A stretch of 24,154 nucleotides of DNA from Clostridiales bacterium (GTDB taxonomy: Bacteria; Bacillota; Clostridia; Oscillospirales; Oscillospiraceae). Of the stretch, positions 7,531-15,818 are shown piece after piece. The notes beneath the pieces were generated by a model that was not told where the DNA came from, made no database searches, and saw only the letters and a program-made list of their open reading frames with translations. Where the stretch lies: positions 1-24,154 of the forward strand of contig JAJBTD010000068.1 of the NCBI GenBank assembly GCA_020861055.1, written 5' to 3'. Within the stretch, counting starts at the first letter, position 1; every line of letters begins with the position of its first letter. The position numbers and the translations under genes were made by a program.

Positions 7531-8778
7531 ATGGGAGCGACCTTTATCGAAAAGCTCATCCGCCGGAACACCGGTCTGATGAACGCAAAGGCGGGAGACA
7601 TCGTCACCGTGAACGTGGATCGGGTGATGATCCACGACATCTTTATCCCCTTCGTCAAGGACAAATTTGAGGAGATGGGCTTTACCCGTCTGTGGGACCC
7701 GGACAAGGTGGTGCTCATCTACGATCACCTGGTCCCCGCCAGCCAGCTGGATGACCCCCGGCACCACCGGATCGGCAACGAATTTGCCGCCCAATACGGC
7801 CTGACCCACGTTCACCGCTCCGACGGCATCTGCCATCAGCTCATGACCGAGGCAGGGTATGTGAAGCCGGGAGACGTGGTCTTTGGCACCGACAGCCACA
7901 CCACCACCTACGGCTGCGTGGGGGCCTTCTCCTCCGGCATCGGCTACACCGAAATGGCGGCCATTCTGGGTACCGGGACATTGTGGGTGAAGATACCGGA
8001 GACCATCCGCATCGTCATCGATGGCGTCCTGCCAGAGAATGTGGCGTCCAAGGACGTCATTCTCCGCATCATCGGCGACCTGACTGCCGCCGGGGCGTCC
8101 TACTGCGCCCTGGAGTTCTCCGGCTCCTGCGTGGAGGCCATGTCCGTCTCCAGCCGGATGACCATGTCCAACATGGCGGTGGAGGCGGGGGCCAAGTGCG
8201 CCCTGTTCACCCCGGATGAAAAGACGGCGGAATACTGTGAAGTTCCCCTGACGGAGGAGCTCCGCACCCTCCATGGGGACGAAGACGCCCGCTATATCCG
8301 TACCCTCCACTATCAGGCGGAGGATCTGGTGCCTGTGCTGGCCTGCCCCTCTCAGGTGGACAAAATTCGCCCGGTGAGCGAGCTGGCAGGACTGGAGATC
8401 GACCATGTGTTGCTCGGCTCCTGCACCAACGGGCGGCTGGAGGAATTGATGGCGGCGGCGGAGATTTTGCCGGGGCATCAGGTGGCCCCCTTTGTCAAGC
8501 TCATCGTCACCCCGGCCAGCCGGAAGGTCTATCTCCAGGCGCTGGAGAACGGTACGTTGGACATCCTGGCAGCGGCAGGGGCCATCATCACCCACCCGGG
8601 CTGTGGCCTGTGCTGCGGACGGACGGGGGGCATTCTCACCGCCGGAGAGCGGGTGGTGGCCACCAACAACCGGAACTTCCTGGGCCGGATGGGGACCTCC
8701 AAGGTGGAGATCTTCCTGGCCTCCCCCGCCACCGCCGCCGCCTCCGCTATCGCCGGACGCATCGCCGTGCCGGAATAA
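7531..8778 (+). CDS. Aconitase-superfamily hydratase large subunit, copy 2 (LeuC-like)
   Basis: 415 residues. It keeps the orthodox family motifs: FGTDSHTTTYGCVGAFSSGI, GSCTNGRLEEL with cluster cysteine C298, HPGCGLCCG with C358 and C361, and NNRNFLGRMGTSKVEIFLAS near the C-terminus. The Fe-S cysteine spacing matches isopropylmalate isomerases. A ribosome binding site, GAGGAG, precedes ATG 7531. It is the more conventional of the two large subunits. If only one pair makes leucine precursors, motif conservation would favour this one, but neither leuA nor leuB is present in the window to support a leucine role. Dimethylmalate, citramalate or homologous hydratases remain alternatives. Confidence 0.9.
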   Translation: MGATFIEKLIRRNTGLMNAKAGDIVTVNVDRVMIHDIFIPFVKDKFEEMGFTRLWDPDKVVLIYDHLVPASQLDDPRHHRIGNEFAAQYGLTHVHRSDGICHQLMTEAGYVKPGDVVFGTDSHTTTYGCVGAFSSGIGYTEMAAILGTGTLWVKIPETIRIVIDGVLPENVASKDVILRIIGDLTAAGASYCALEFSGSCVEAMSVSSRMTMSNMAVEAGAKCALFTPDEKTAEYCEVPLTEELRTLHGDEDARYIRTLHYQAEDLVPVLACPSQVDKIRPVSELAGLEIDHVLLGSCTNGRLEELMAAAEILPGHQVAPFVKLIVTPASRKVYLQALENGTLDILAAAGAIITHPGCGLCCGRTGGILTAGERVVATNNRNFLGRMGTSKVEIFLASPATAAASAIAGRIAVPE

Positions 8779-8817
8779 GGAGCGCACAACGACAGACTGA
8801 ACTGAGGAGGACACTCC

Positions 8818-10239
8818 ATGAGCATCCATGAGGAATGCGGTGTCTTTGGCTGCTGGGACCCTAAGGGGGACTGCGCCAAGACCACCTATTACGGGCTGTA
8901 CGCCCTCCAGCACCGGGGCCAGGAGGCCTGCGGCATTGCCACCACCAACGACCGGGAGCTGTCCTACTACAAGGACGTGGGCCTGGTGGGGGATGTATTT
9001 GACGAGGAAAAGCTCCGGGAGCTGGGCGGGACTATGGCGGTGGGCCATGTTCGCTACGCCACCACCGGGGCGGGAAAGCGGGAGAACGCTCAGCCCCTGA
9101 CCCTGAAATATGTCAAGGGCACCCTGGCGGTGGTACACAACGGCAATCTGGTGAACACTGAGGCCCTCCGCCGGGAATACGAGTACAACGGAGCCATCTT
9201 CCAGACCACCTCGGACACGGAGATCATCGCCTACGCCATTGCCAGAGAGCGGCTGACCTGTCCCAGCGTAGAGGAGGCGGTGAGCCGGGCGGTGCGCCAT
9301 CTGAAGGGGGCATTCTCCCTCATCGTCATGAGTCCCCGAAAGCTCATCGCCGCCCGTGACCCCTGGGGCTTCCGCCCCCTGTGCATCGGCAAAAAGGGGG
9401 ACGCCATCTTCTTTGCCAGCGAGTCCTGCGCCCTGGACGGGGTGGAGGCGGAGTATGTCCGGGAGGTGGAGCCGGGAGAGATTGTGGTGTTGGAACCGCC
9501 TGATGAGAAAAACGGCCAGACCGCCTGCACCGTCCGCTCCATCCGCACCAACTGCCAGGGGATGAGCCATCTGTGTATCTTTGAGTACATCTATTTTGCC
9601 CGGCCGGACAGCGTCATCTGCGGCCAGTCTGTCCATGAGGCCCGGCGGAATGCGGGTCGCTTCCTGGCCCGCGAGTCCCCGGTGGAGGCGGACGTGGTCA
9701 TCGGCGTGCCCGACTCCGGCCTGGACGCCGCCATGGGCTACGCCGCCGAGGCCGGCATCCCCTACGGGGAGGGATTTGTGAAAAACCGGTATATCGGCCG
9801 GACCTTCATCACCCCCAACCAGCAGAGCCGGGAGCAGGCGGTACGCATCAAGCTGGGTGCCCTCCGGAGCCAGGTGGCGGGGAAACGGGTGGTCATGATC
9901 GACGACTCCATCGTTCGGGGTACCACCTGCAAGGCGATCATCAGCCTGCTCCGCCAGGCGGGGGCCAGGGAGGTGCATATGCGCGTCTCCTCCCCGGAAT
10001 TTATCGCCCCCTGCTACTTCGGCACCGACATCCCGGACAAGGAAAAACTCATCGCCTGTCACTACTCCCTGGAGGAGATCCGGGAGATGACCGGGGCGGA
10101 CTCTCTGGCCTTTTTGAGCCTGGAGGGGCTGCACCAGATCGCCCCGGACGCTCAGTGCGGCTTCTGCGACGGCTGCTTTACCGAGCGGTACCCCATCTCC
10201 GCCGAGGAGATCGGCTGCGCTGCGCCGGGGTGCAGGTGA
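8818..10239 (+). CDS. purF: Amidophosphoribosyltransferase
   Basis: 473 residues. PurF transfers the glutamine amide to PRPP, the first committed step of purine synthesis. After a six-residue propeptide, Cys7 in EECGVFG would become the N-terminal nucleophile of the glutaminase domain. The PRPP-binding loop VVMIDDSIVRGTT lies at 358-370. Cysteines in SHLCIFEYIYFARPDS, APCYFGTDIP and CGFCDGCF correspond to the structural 4Fe-4S ligands of the Bacillus-type enzyme. The start ATG 8818 has GAGGAGG at good spacing. It lies 39 nt downstream of the second hydratase pair with no terminator between, so it is probably co-transcribed with it and with trmO. Confidence 0.97.
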   Translation: MSIHEECGVFGCWDPKGDCAKTTYYGLYALQHRGQEACGIATTNDRELSYYKDVGLVGDVFDEEKLRELGGTMAVGHVRYATTGAGKRENAQPLTLKYVKGTLAVVHNGNLVNTEALRREYEYNGAIFQTTSDTEIIAYAIARERLTCPSVEEAVSRAVRHLKGAFSLIVMSPRKLIAARDPWGFRPLCIGKKGDAIFFASESCALDGVEAEYVREVEPGEIVVLEPPDEKNGQTACTVRSIRTNCQGMSHLCIFEYIYFARPDSVICGQSVHEARRNAGRFLARESPVEADVVIGVPDSGLDAAMGYAAEAGIPYGEGFVKNRYIGRTFITPNQQSREQAVRIKLGALRSQVAGKRVVMIDDSIVRGTTCKAIISLLRQAGAREVHMRVSSPEFIAPCYFGTDIPDKEKLIACHYSLEEIREMTGADSLAFLSLEGLHQIAPDAQCGFCDGCFTERYPISAEEIGCAAPGCR

Positions 10240-10240
10240 G

Positions 10241-10939
10241 ATGAAGGAGCAGGCGCTGACGGAGGAATTTCCCGTCAAGATCATCGCCCGTATCCACACG
10301 GATTTCTCCACCAAGTTCGGCGTTCCCCGGCAGAGCGGCCTGGTGGACGCCCTGCGGGGAGAGATCGTCTTTGAGCCGGATTATCGGAACCCGGACGCCC
10401 TACGTGGCATTGAGGGATTCTCCCACCTGTGGCTCATCTGGCAATTCAGCAAGGCGGTCCGCTCCCGCTGGAGCCCCACCGTCCGCCCGCCCCGGCTGGG
10501 AGGGAACGAGAGCATGGGGGTCTTTGCCACCCGCTCCCCCTACCGGCCCAACCCCATCGGCTTGTCTGTGGTGAGACTGGTGTCGGTGGAGAAGAGGCCG
10601 GGGACAGGCCCGGTCCTGGTGGTCTCCGGGGCAGACCTGATGGACGGGACCCCCATTTTGGACATCAAGCCCTATCTCCCCTACGCTGACTGCCGCCCGG
10701 AGGCCACCGGTGGCTTTACCGACCAGGTGGCCCGACGGACGCTGGAGGTCTCCTTCCCGGAGGAGCTGCTGGAGCGCATCCCCCCGGAAAAGCGGGAGGC
10801 GCTCATCGGCGTGCTGGCCCAGGACCCCCGCCCCGCCTACCAGAGCGATCCCAGCCGCCGTTACGGACTGACCTTCGCTGGCCGGGATGTGCGGTTCACC
10901 GTGGAGGGAACTCTTCTGACGGTAACAGAAGTGGTCTAG
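10241..10939 (+). CDS. trmO: tRNA (adenine(37)-N6)-methyltransferase, TsaA/TrmO family
   Basis: 232 residues. The family signature FATRSPYRPNPIGLS is present, preceded by HLWLIWQF and followed by ADLMDGTPILDIKPYLPY, the core of the TsaA-like beta-barrel. Family knowledge: TrmO methylates t6A37 of certain threonine tRNAs using S-adenosylmethionine. The C-terminal part (about 175-232, including YQSDPSRRYGLTFAG) matches the usual extension that packs on the barrel. The ATG at 10241 begins one base after the purF stop with little ribosome binding site of its own, implying translational coupling. It is the last gene before a strong hairpin. Confidence 0.93.
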   Translation: MKEQALTEEFPVKIIARIHTDFSTKFGVPRQSGLVDALRGEIVFEPDYRNPDALRGIEGFSHLWLIWQFSKAVRSRWSPTVRPPRLGGNESMGVFATRSPYRPNPIGLSVVRLVSVEKRPGTGPVLVVSGADLMDGTPILDIKPYLPYADCRPEATGGFTDQVARRTLEVSFPEELLERIPPEKREALIGVLAQDPRPAYQSDPSRRYGLTFAGRDVRFTVEGTLLTVTEVV

Positions 10940-10965
10940 CATTTGCCCTGTTCATAAAATTCCGA

Positions 10966-11016
10966 GCGCACCCCCTCTGCCGGGAATATCCGGCAGAGGG
11001 GGTGCGCCGCTGTTTT
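10966..11016 (+). terminator. 18-bp perfect-stem terminator after trmO
   Basis: Bases 10966-10983 pair perfectly with 10990-11007 around the six-base loop GAATAT. A modest T-rich tail (TGTTTTA) follows at 11010-11016. It closes the long transcription unit that starts near 5241. Confidence 0.85.
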
Positions 11017-11081
11017 ACTCTGCTTTAAGGCTCAATTAGGTTTTATCCCTTACAATTTCTTTACAGAAGGGGGCGTTGGCA

Positions 11082-11801
11082 ATGGGCACACAGATGATTT
11101 TTCAGCGGTACGAGTTGAAATATCTGCTGACACAGGAGCAAAAGCAGGCGGTCCGGAAGGCCATGGAACCGCACATGGCGCTGGACCGTTACGGTCGCAC
11201 CACGATTCGCAATCTCTATTTTGACACAGACAGCTATCAGCTGGCCCGTCACTCTATCGAGCACCCTGCCTACAAGGAAAAGCTCAGGATCAGAAGCTAT
11301 CGGAAGGCCGTTCCAGATTTGCCGGTCTATGTAGAATTAAAAAAGAAGTTTGATTCTGTGGTCTATAAGCGGCGGCTCTCTCTACCGGAAGCGCAGGCGG
11401 TAGACTGGCTGGTGGGTCTGAACGCCCCGCCCGTTCGCTCACAAATTGCCAGAGAGGTAGAGTATTTCCGCCAGTATTACCAGACCCTGGCTCCGCGGGT
11501 CTATCTCTCCTATGAGCGGGAGGCGTATTATGACCGACGCGGCGGAGATTTCCGGGTCACCTTTGATGAGAACATCCTCTCCCGCACCGCCGACCTGACG
11601 CTGGAGGCCGCTCCCTGGGGAGAGGCTCTGTTGGAGCCGGGACTGACCCTGATGGAGATCAAGACATCCGGGGGTATTTCCCTTTGGATGACCCATGTGC
11701 TCACTGATTATCACATCTATAAGACATCCTTTTCCAAATATGGGACCGCTTACCAGAATACGCTTCTCCCCTGTATCCAAGGAGGCAGACGATATGCTTG
11801 A
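11082..11801 (+). CDS. VTC-domain polyphosphate polymerase-like protein
   Basis: 239 residues forming a single VTC (triphosphate tunnel) domain. Tunnel-lining basic and acidic residues appear in FQRYELKYLL at the N-terminus, KLRIRSYRK, VYVELKKKFDSVVYKRR, YEREAYY and LMEIKTSGGISLWMT. Family knowledge: yeast Vtc4 uses ATP to make polyphosphate, and bacterial single-domain members are annotated as polyphosphate polymerases largely by homology. ATG 11082 is chosen because AGAAGGGGG (11065-11073) lies 8 nt before it; a TTG at 11076 would be too close. The gene overlaps the next one by 8 nt. A TACAAT at 11051-11056 could be its -10, but no good -35 is visible. Confidence 0.88.
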   Translation: MGTQMIFQRYELKYLLTQEQKQAVRKAMEPHMALDRYGRTTIRNLYFDTDSYQLARHSIEHPAYKEKLRIRSYRKAVPDLPVYVELKKKFDSVVYKRRLSLPEAQAVDWLVGLNAPPVRSQIAREVEYFRQYYQTLAPRVYLSYEREAYYDRRGGDFRVTFDENILSRTADLTLEAAPWGEALLEPGLTLMEIKTSGGISLWMTHVLTDYHIYKTSFSKYGTAYQNTLLPCIQGGRRYA

Positions 11802-12489
11802 CGCTCTCTTTCAGGGGCTGTTCGACAGCTCCACCACCGCCGTCATCTCCGTGACCGATTTCCTGCTCTGCGTGGGCTGCTCCCTGGTCATCGGTCTGCT
11901 GTTGGCCGGGGCCTATCTGTACCGCAGCCGCTACACAAGGAGCTTTGTGGTCACTCTGGCCATCCTCCCCGCCGTGGTCTGCGTGGTCATCATGATGGTC
12001 AACGGCAACGTAGGGGCTGGTGTGGCCGTAGCCGGGACGTTCAGCCTGGTCCGGTTCCGCTCCGTCCCCGGCACAGCGAAGGAGATCGGCGCGCTGTTTC
12101 TGGCTATGGGGGCCGGACTGATGACCGGGATGGGCTACCTGGGCTTCGCCCTTCTGTTCACCCTCATCCTCTGCGGTGTCACCATGCTCTACACCCGTCT
12201 CAGCCTGGGGCTTGGGAAGCGCTCCGCCCTGAACAAGACCCTCCACATCACCATCCCGGAGGACCTGGACTACACCGGGGTTTTTGAAGAGCTGTTTGCT
12301 CAGTACGCCACCTCCTGGGAGCTGGTCCGGGTCAAGACCACCAATATGGGCAGCCTCTTTCGCCTGACCTATGACCTGACCCTCCGCAGCCCGGACGTGG
12401 AAAAGGAGCTGATCGACCGGCTCCGCTGCCGGAACGGCAATCTGGAGATCACCATTTCCCGTCAGGAGACGGTGGTCACTGAGCTGTAA
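11794..12489 (+). CDS. DUF4956 membrane protein
   Basis: 231 residues. Four hydrophobic segments are seen near residues 19-42, 50-69, 72-86 and 104-133, then a soluble C-terminal domain. The family hallmark is in the middle: GVAVAGTFSLVRFRSVPGTA followed by KEIGALFLAMGAGL. The start is ATG 11794, eight bases inside the end of the VTC gene, with AAGGAGG at 11779-11785. VTC and DUF4956 genes are commonly adjacent in Firmicutes, often with CotH kinase genes, so the two probably act together at the membrane. The biochemical role of DUF4956 is not established. Confidence 0.88.
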   Translation: MLDALFQGLFDSSTTAVISVTDFLLCVGCSLVIGLLLAGAYLYRSRYTRSFVVTLAILPAVVCVVIMMVNGNVGAGVAVAGTFSLVRFRSVPGTAKEIGALFLAMGAGLMTGMGYLGFALLFTLILCGVTMLYTRLSLGLGKRSALNKTLHITIPEDLDYTGVFEELFAQYATSWELVRVKTTNMGSLFRLTYDLTLRSPDVEKELIDRLRCRNGNLEITISRQETVVTEL

Positions 12490-12504
12490 GGGGGATGTGT
12501 TTGG

Positions 12505-14337
12505 ATGAACAAGCGTATCTCCATTCTGCTGGCTCTGCTCCTGTGTTTTTCTCCGGCGCTCACCAGCTGCGAGAGCCAGGCCTCCGATGCAGATACCGAA
12601 ACCACTGTGGAGAGCGTCTCCACTGACGCCGAGGCAATTACCCTGCTGGACACAGACGATATGTTCACCGACCGGGACTATGAGGTGGGTTATGACGAGA
12701 GCGAGTGCGTGGTCATCACCCTGGATGGCGACTCTGCCTCCTGCGATTCGGACAGCGTCACCGTCTCCGGCAGTACCGTCACCATCACCGATGAGGGAAC
12801 CTATCTCCTCACCGGCGACCTCACCGACGGCATGATCATCGTGGACGCAGACGATTCGGACAAGCTCCAGCTGGTGCTGGACGGAGTGGATATCTGCTCC
12901 GGGACCTCCGCCGCCCTCTATGTCCGGCAGGCAGACAAGGTGTTTGTCACTCTGGCCTCCGGCAGCGAGAACACCCTCTCCAACGGGGGCAGCTTTGTGG
13001 ACATTGATGAGAACAGCATCGACGCCGTCATCTTCTCCAAGGACGACCTGACCCTCAACGGCTCCGGCACTTTAACCATCCAGTCCCCGGCGGGACACGG
13101 GATCGTCTCCAAGGATGACCTGGTCATTACCAGCGGGACCTATGACATCACCGCCGCCAGCCATGGCCTCTCCAGCAAGGACAGCGTCCGCATTTCGGAG
13201 GGTGCCTTTACCATCGTCTCCGGCAAGGACGGGGTTCATGCGGAGAACGCCGACGACAGCTCTCTGGGCTATCTCTATATCGCCGGAGGCTCCTTTGACA
13301 TCACCGCCGAGGGCGACGGCCTCAGCGCCGGGAGTGTCCTCCAAATCGACGGGGGGACGTTTACCGTCGCCACCGGCGGCGGCAGCGCCAATGGGGAGAG
13401 CGACCGGAACGATAGCTGGTCCCGGTTCGGCGGTATGCAGTACAGCTCCGGCAGCGGCGATGAGGAGTCCGCCAGCGTCAAAGGGATCAAGGCCTCCGGC
13501 GATCTGGTGCTCAACGGCGGGACGTTCACCGTTGACGCCGCAGACGACGCACTCCACTCCAACGCAGACATAACGGTCACGGGTGGAAATTACAGCTTGT
13601 CCTCCGGGGACGACGGATTGCACGCAGACGGGGCGCTTTCCATCACCGGCGGAACGCTGAACGTCGTCACATGCTATGAGGGCATTGAGGGGCAGAGCAT
13701 CGATATCTCCGGCGGCAGCATCACTGTGACCGCCAGCGACGACGGCCTGAATGCCTCCGGCGGCAACGACGAGAGCGGCTATTCCGGCTTCGGCGGCGGT
13801 ATGGATGCCTTCAGCACCGACACGGGCTGCACCATCACCATCTCCGGCGGCAGCCTGACCGTCAGCGCCGGAGGGGACGGCATCGACTCCAACGGCAGTC
13901 TCACCGTCACCGGAGGCACGGTCTGGGTGGACGGACCCACCGATAGCGGGAACGGGGCGCTGGACTACGGCACGGAGGCCACGATCTCCGGCGGCACCTT
14001 CGTGGCTCTGGGTACCTCCGCCATGGCGGTGAACTTCGGCAGCAGCTCCACCCAGGGCAGCATGCTCATCACCGTCAGCTCCCAGCAGGCGGGCACGGAG
14101 ATTGCCCTCGCCGACAGCAGCGGTACTGTCCTGGTGTCCGGCACGGCGGGCAAGAGCTATAACTCCGTCCTCATCAGCTGTCCTGGGCTGGCCCAGGGGG
14201 AGACCTATACCCTGACCACCGCTTCGGACAGCACGGAGATTACCCTGAGCAGCCTGGTCTACAGCTCCAGCGGCGGAGCCATGGGTATGGGCGGCACTAT
14301 GGGCGACAACCGGGGCGGCCGGGGTGGGATGCACTGA
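12505..14337 (+). CDS. Cthe_2159-type beta-helix carbohydrate-binding lipoprotein
   Basis: 610 residues. It has a lipoprotein signal peptide: basic MNKR, a hydrophobic stretch and the lipobox LTSC with Cys22. From about residue 75 on there are regular repeats with ISGGSLTV-, GGTFTV- and DDGLHA-like rungs, typical of a right-handed parallel beta-helix. The pattern fits the carbohydrate-binding family named after Clostridium thermocellum Cthe_2159, which binds acidic polysaccharide and calcium; the many Asp-Asp-Gly and Asp-Gly turns fit calcium binding. The C-terminus is a Gly/Met-rich tail (GGAMGMGGTMGDNRGG). ATG 12505 has AGGGGGA 8 nt upstream. It is third in a unit with VTC and DUF4956. Such clusters usually also encode a CotH-like kinase; none is present here. 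Confidence 0.87.
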   Translation: MNKRISILLALLLCFSPALTSCESQASDADTETTVESVSTDAEAITLLDTDDMFTDRDYEVGYDESECVVITLDGDSASCDSDSVTVSGSTVTITDEGTYLLTGDLTDGMIIVDADDSDKLQLVLDGVDICSGTSAALYVRQADKVFVTLASGSENTLSNGGSFVDIDENSIDAVIFSKDDLTLNGSGTLTIQSPAGHGIVSKDDLVITSGTYDITAASHGLSSKDSVRISEGAFTIVSGKDGVHAENADDSSLGYLYIAGGSFDITAEGDGLSAGSVLQIDGGTFTVATGGGSANGESDRNDSWSRFGGMQYSSGSGDEESASVKGIKASGDLVLNGGTFTVDAADDALHSNADITVTGGNYSLSSGDDGLHADGALSITGGTLNVVTCYEGIEGQSIDISGGSITVTASDDGLNASGGNDESGYSGFGGGMDAFSTDTGCTITISGGSLTVSAGGDGIDSNGSLTVTGGTVWVDGPTDSGNGALDYGTEATISGGTFVALGTSAMAVNFGSSSTQGSMLITVSSQQAGTEIALADSSGTVLVSGTAGKSYNSVLISCPGLAQGETYTLTTASDSTEITLSSLVYSSSGGAMGMGGTMGDNRGGRGGMH

Positions 14338-14366
14338 CGGAGCGCTATCTTTATGCGCCCTGACAC

Positions 14367-14396
14367 TTGACATCTCCCGGCTCGACGTGATAACAT
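14367..14396 (+). promoter_or_regulatory. Candidate promoter of the ATP-grasp cluster
   Basis: A perfect TTGACA (14367-14372), an 18-bp spacer and TAACAT (14391-14396), with TGA before the -10 (extended). Predicted transcription start is about 14403, one base before the arm of the terminator hairpin that follows, so the transcript would begin with the hairpin. Confidence 0.6.
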
Positions 14397-14403
14397 AAAT
14401 AAA

Positions 14404-14447
14404 ACAAAGGCGTTTTGCAGAGATGCAAGGCGCCTTTGTCTCGTTTT
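14404..14447 (+). terminator. Intrinsic terminator / possible leader attenuator
   Basis: Bases 14404-14419 pair with 14424-14439 (16 bp including two G-T pairs) around a GAGA tetraloop, followed by TTTTT at 14443-14447. It can end transcripts from the upstream lipoprotein gene. It also lies between the candidate promoter at 14367-14396 and the ATP-grasp gene at 14499, which would make it an attenuator for that unit. Confidence 0.8.
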
Positions 14448-14450
14448 TGG

Positions 14451-14472
14451 GGCGGAGCGCGTTCCCTCCGCC
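14451..14472 (+). other. Leader hairpin before the ATP-grasp gene
   Basis: GGCGGAG (14451-14457) can pair with CTCCGCC (14466-14472). The same CTCCG can instead pair with CGGAG at 14476-14480, so the two stems exclude each other just upstream of the ribosome binding site AAAAGGG. Whether this matters for regulation is unknown. Confidence 0.35.
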
Positions 14473-14498
14473 TTTCGGAGAGAGAAAAGGGTGATTCT

Positions 14499-15818
14499 AT
14501 GTATGAGATGGATTTGATTGAGCGGGCCAACTCGGTCAACGAGCTGCTGGCCCGCTACGGCGTGAAGTTCGGCATCTATAAAAACGGGACCTTCAAGGAG
14601 CAGCTGTTCCCCTTCGACGCCATTCCCCGTGTCATCCAGGCGGATGAATTCGACCTGCTGGACCGTGGCCTGCGCCAGCGGGTGAAGGCGCTGAACCTGT
14701 TTTTATAGGACATCTACAACGAGAAGAAGATCGTCCGGGACCGGGTAGTGCCGGAGGAGTTTATCTACGCCTCCAGCGGCTACCTGCCCCAGTGTGAGGG
14801 CATCCGGCCTCCCGGCGGGGTGTTCTCCCACATCTCCGGCATCGACCTGGTGCTGGGGAAGGACGGGAGCTGGTACATTCTGGAGGACAATCTCCGGGTG
14901 CCCTCCGGGGCCTCCTATCCCCTGATCGTCCGGGACCTGTGCCGCCGGAGCAGCCCCCGCACCTTCCAGGAGTTCCACATCGAGGACAACCGGAACTACG
15001 CCCAGCTGCTGCGCCACACTATGGACTACGCCAACGTGGGCGGTCTGACGGTGGTGCTCACCCCCGGACGGTACAACGCCGCCTATTTTGAGCACTCCTA
15101 TCTGGCGGAGCAGACCCACTCCCCTCTGGTCAGCGGTCAGGACCTAGTGGTGGAGGAGGACGGGGTCTATCTCCTGGACTACACCGGCAAAAAAGAGCGG
15201 GTGGGGGCGGTCTACCGCCGCATCTCCGACGATTTCCTGGACCCCCTCAGCTTCCGTCCGGAGTCCCTCATCGGCGTACCCGGTCTGTTCCAGGCCTACC
15301 GGAAGGGCCAGGTGGCCATTCTCAACGCCCCGGGCAACGGGGTGGCGGACGACAAGGGCATCTATTATTTTGTTCCCAAGATGATTCAGTACTATCTGGG
15401 AGAGACACCCATCCTCTCCAATGCACCCACCTATCTGCCCTTCTACGAGGAAGATATGAAGTACGTTCTGGAGCATCTGGACACACTGGTACTCAAGGAC
15501 GTGGCTGAGGCGGGGGGCTACGGGGTAGTCTTTGGCAGCAAGATGTCAGCACGGCAGAAGGAGGACTTTGTGGCTCTGCTGAAAGCGGAACCCCGCCGGT
15601 TCATCGCCCAGGAGGTCATCGACTTTCAGGACCTGGACATCATGGATAACGGCATCCGGGTTCCCCGGAAGGCCGACCTGCGGGCCTTCGTTCTCTCCGC
15701 CGAGGAGCCGGTGGTGTGGAAGAGCGGCCTGACCCGGTTCTCCCGGAACCCGGATTCCTTCATAGTCAACTCATCTCAGGGAGGAGGATTTAAGGACACA
15801 TGGGTATTAAGTCGATAG
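14499..15818 (+). pseudogene. Circularly permuted ATP-grasp protein (COG2308-type), interrupted by in-frame TAG at codon 70
   Basis: One continuous frame of 439 residues from ATG 14499 (AAAAGGG upstream) to TAG 15816, broken only by TAG at 14706-14708. Before it the frame reads QRVKALNLFL and directly after it DIYNEKKIVRDRVVPEEF, which is family sequence on both sides, so no bases are missing. Later motifs: GVFSHISGIDLVLGKDGSWY, ILEDNLRVPSG, NAPGNGVADDKGIYYFVP, and IAQEVIDFQDLDIM near the C-terminus. Family knowledge: these ATP-grasp proteins are predicted amide/peptide ligases that co-occur with alpha-E and transglutaminase-like proteins. As written, translation yields a 69-residue stub; a fragment restarted at GTG 14748 would lack the N-terminus and has no good ribosome binding site. 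It could be a CAG-to-TAG nonsense mutation, a sequencing error or read-through. The 3' end overlaps the next gene by 19 nt. Confidence 0.85.

Noticed and set aside
7468..10314. A 948-codon minus-strand open frame across the hydratase pair and purF.
   Set aside because: Antisense to several well-supported genes and created by codon bias; its translation is Gly/His/Val-rich with no recognisable domain.
13060..14300. Repeated GGC/TCC-rich segments in the lipoprotein gene as a CRISPR-like or satellite repeat.
   Set aside because: The repeats follow the protein beta-helix rungs in frame, vary in sequence and have no uniform spacers.
14706..14708. Amber recoding (pyrrolysine or glutamine code) for the TAG in the ATP-grasp gene.
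   Set aside because: Three genes in the window, including this one, end normally at TAG, and no suppressor or pyl genes are visible.
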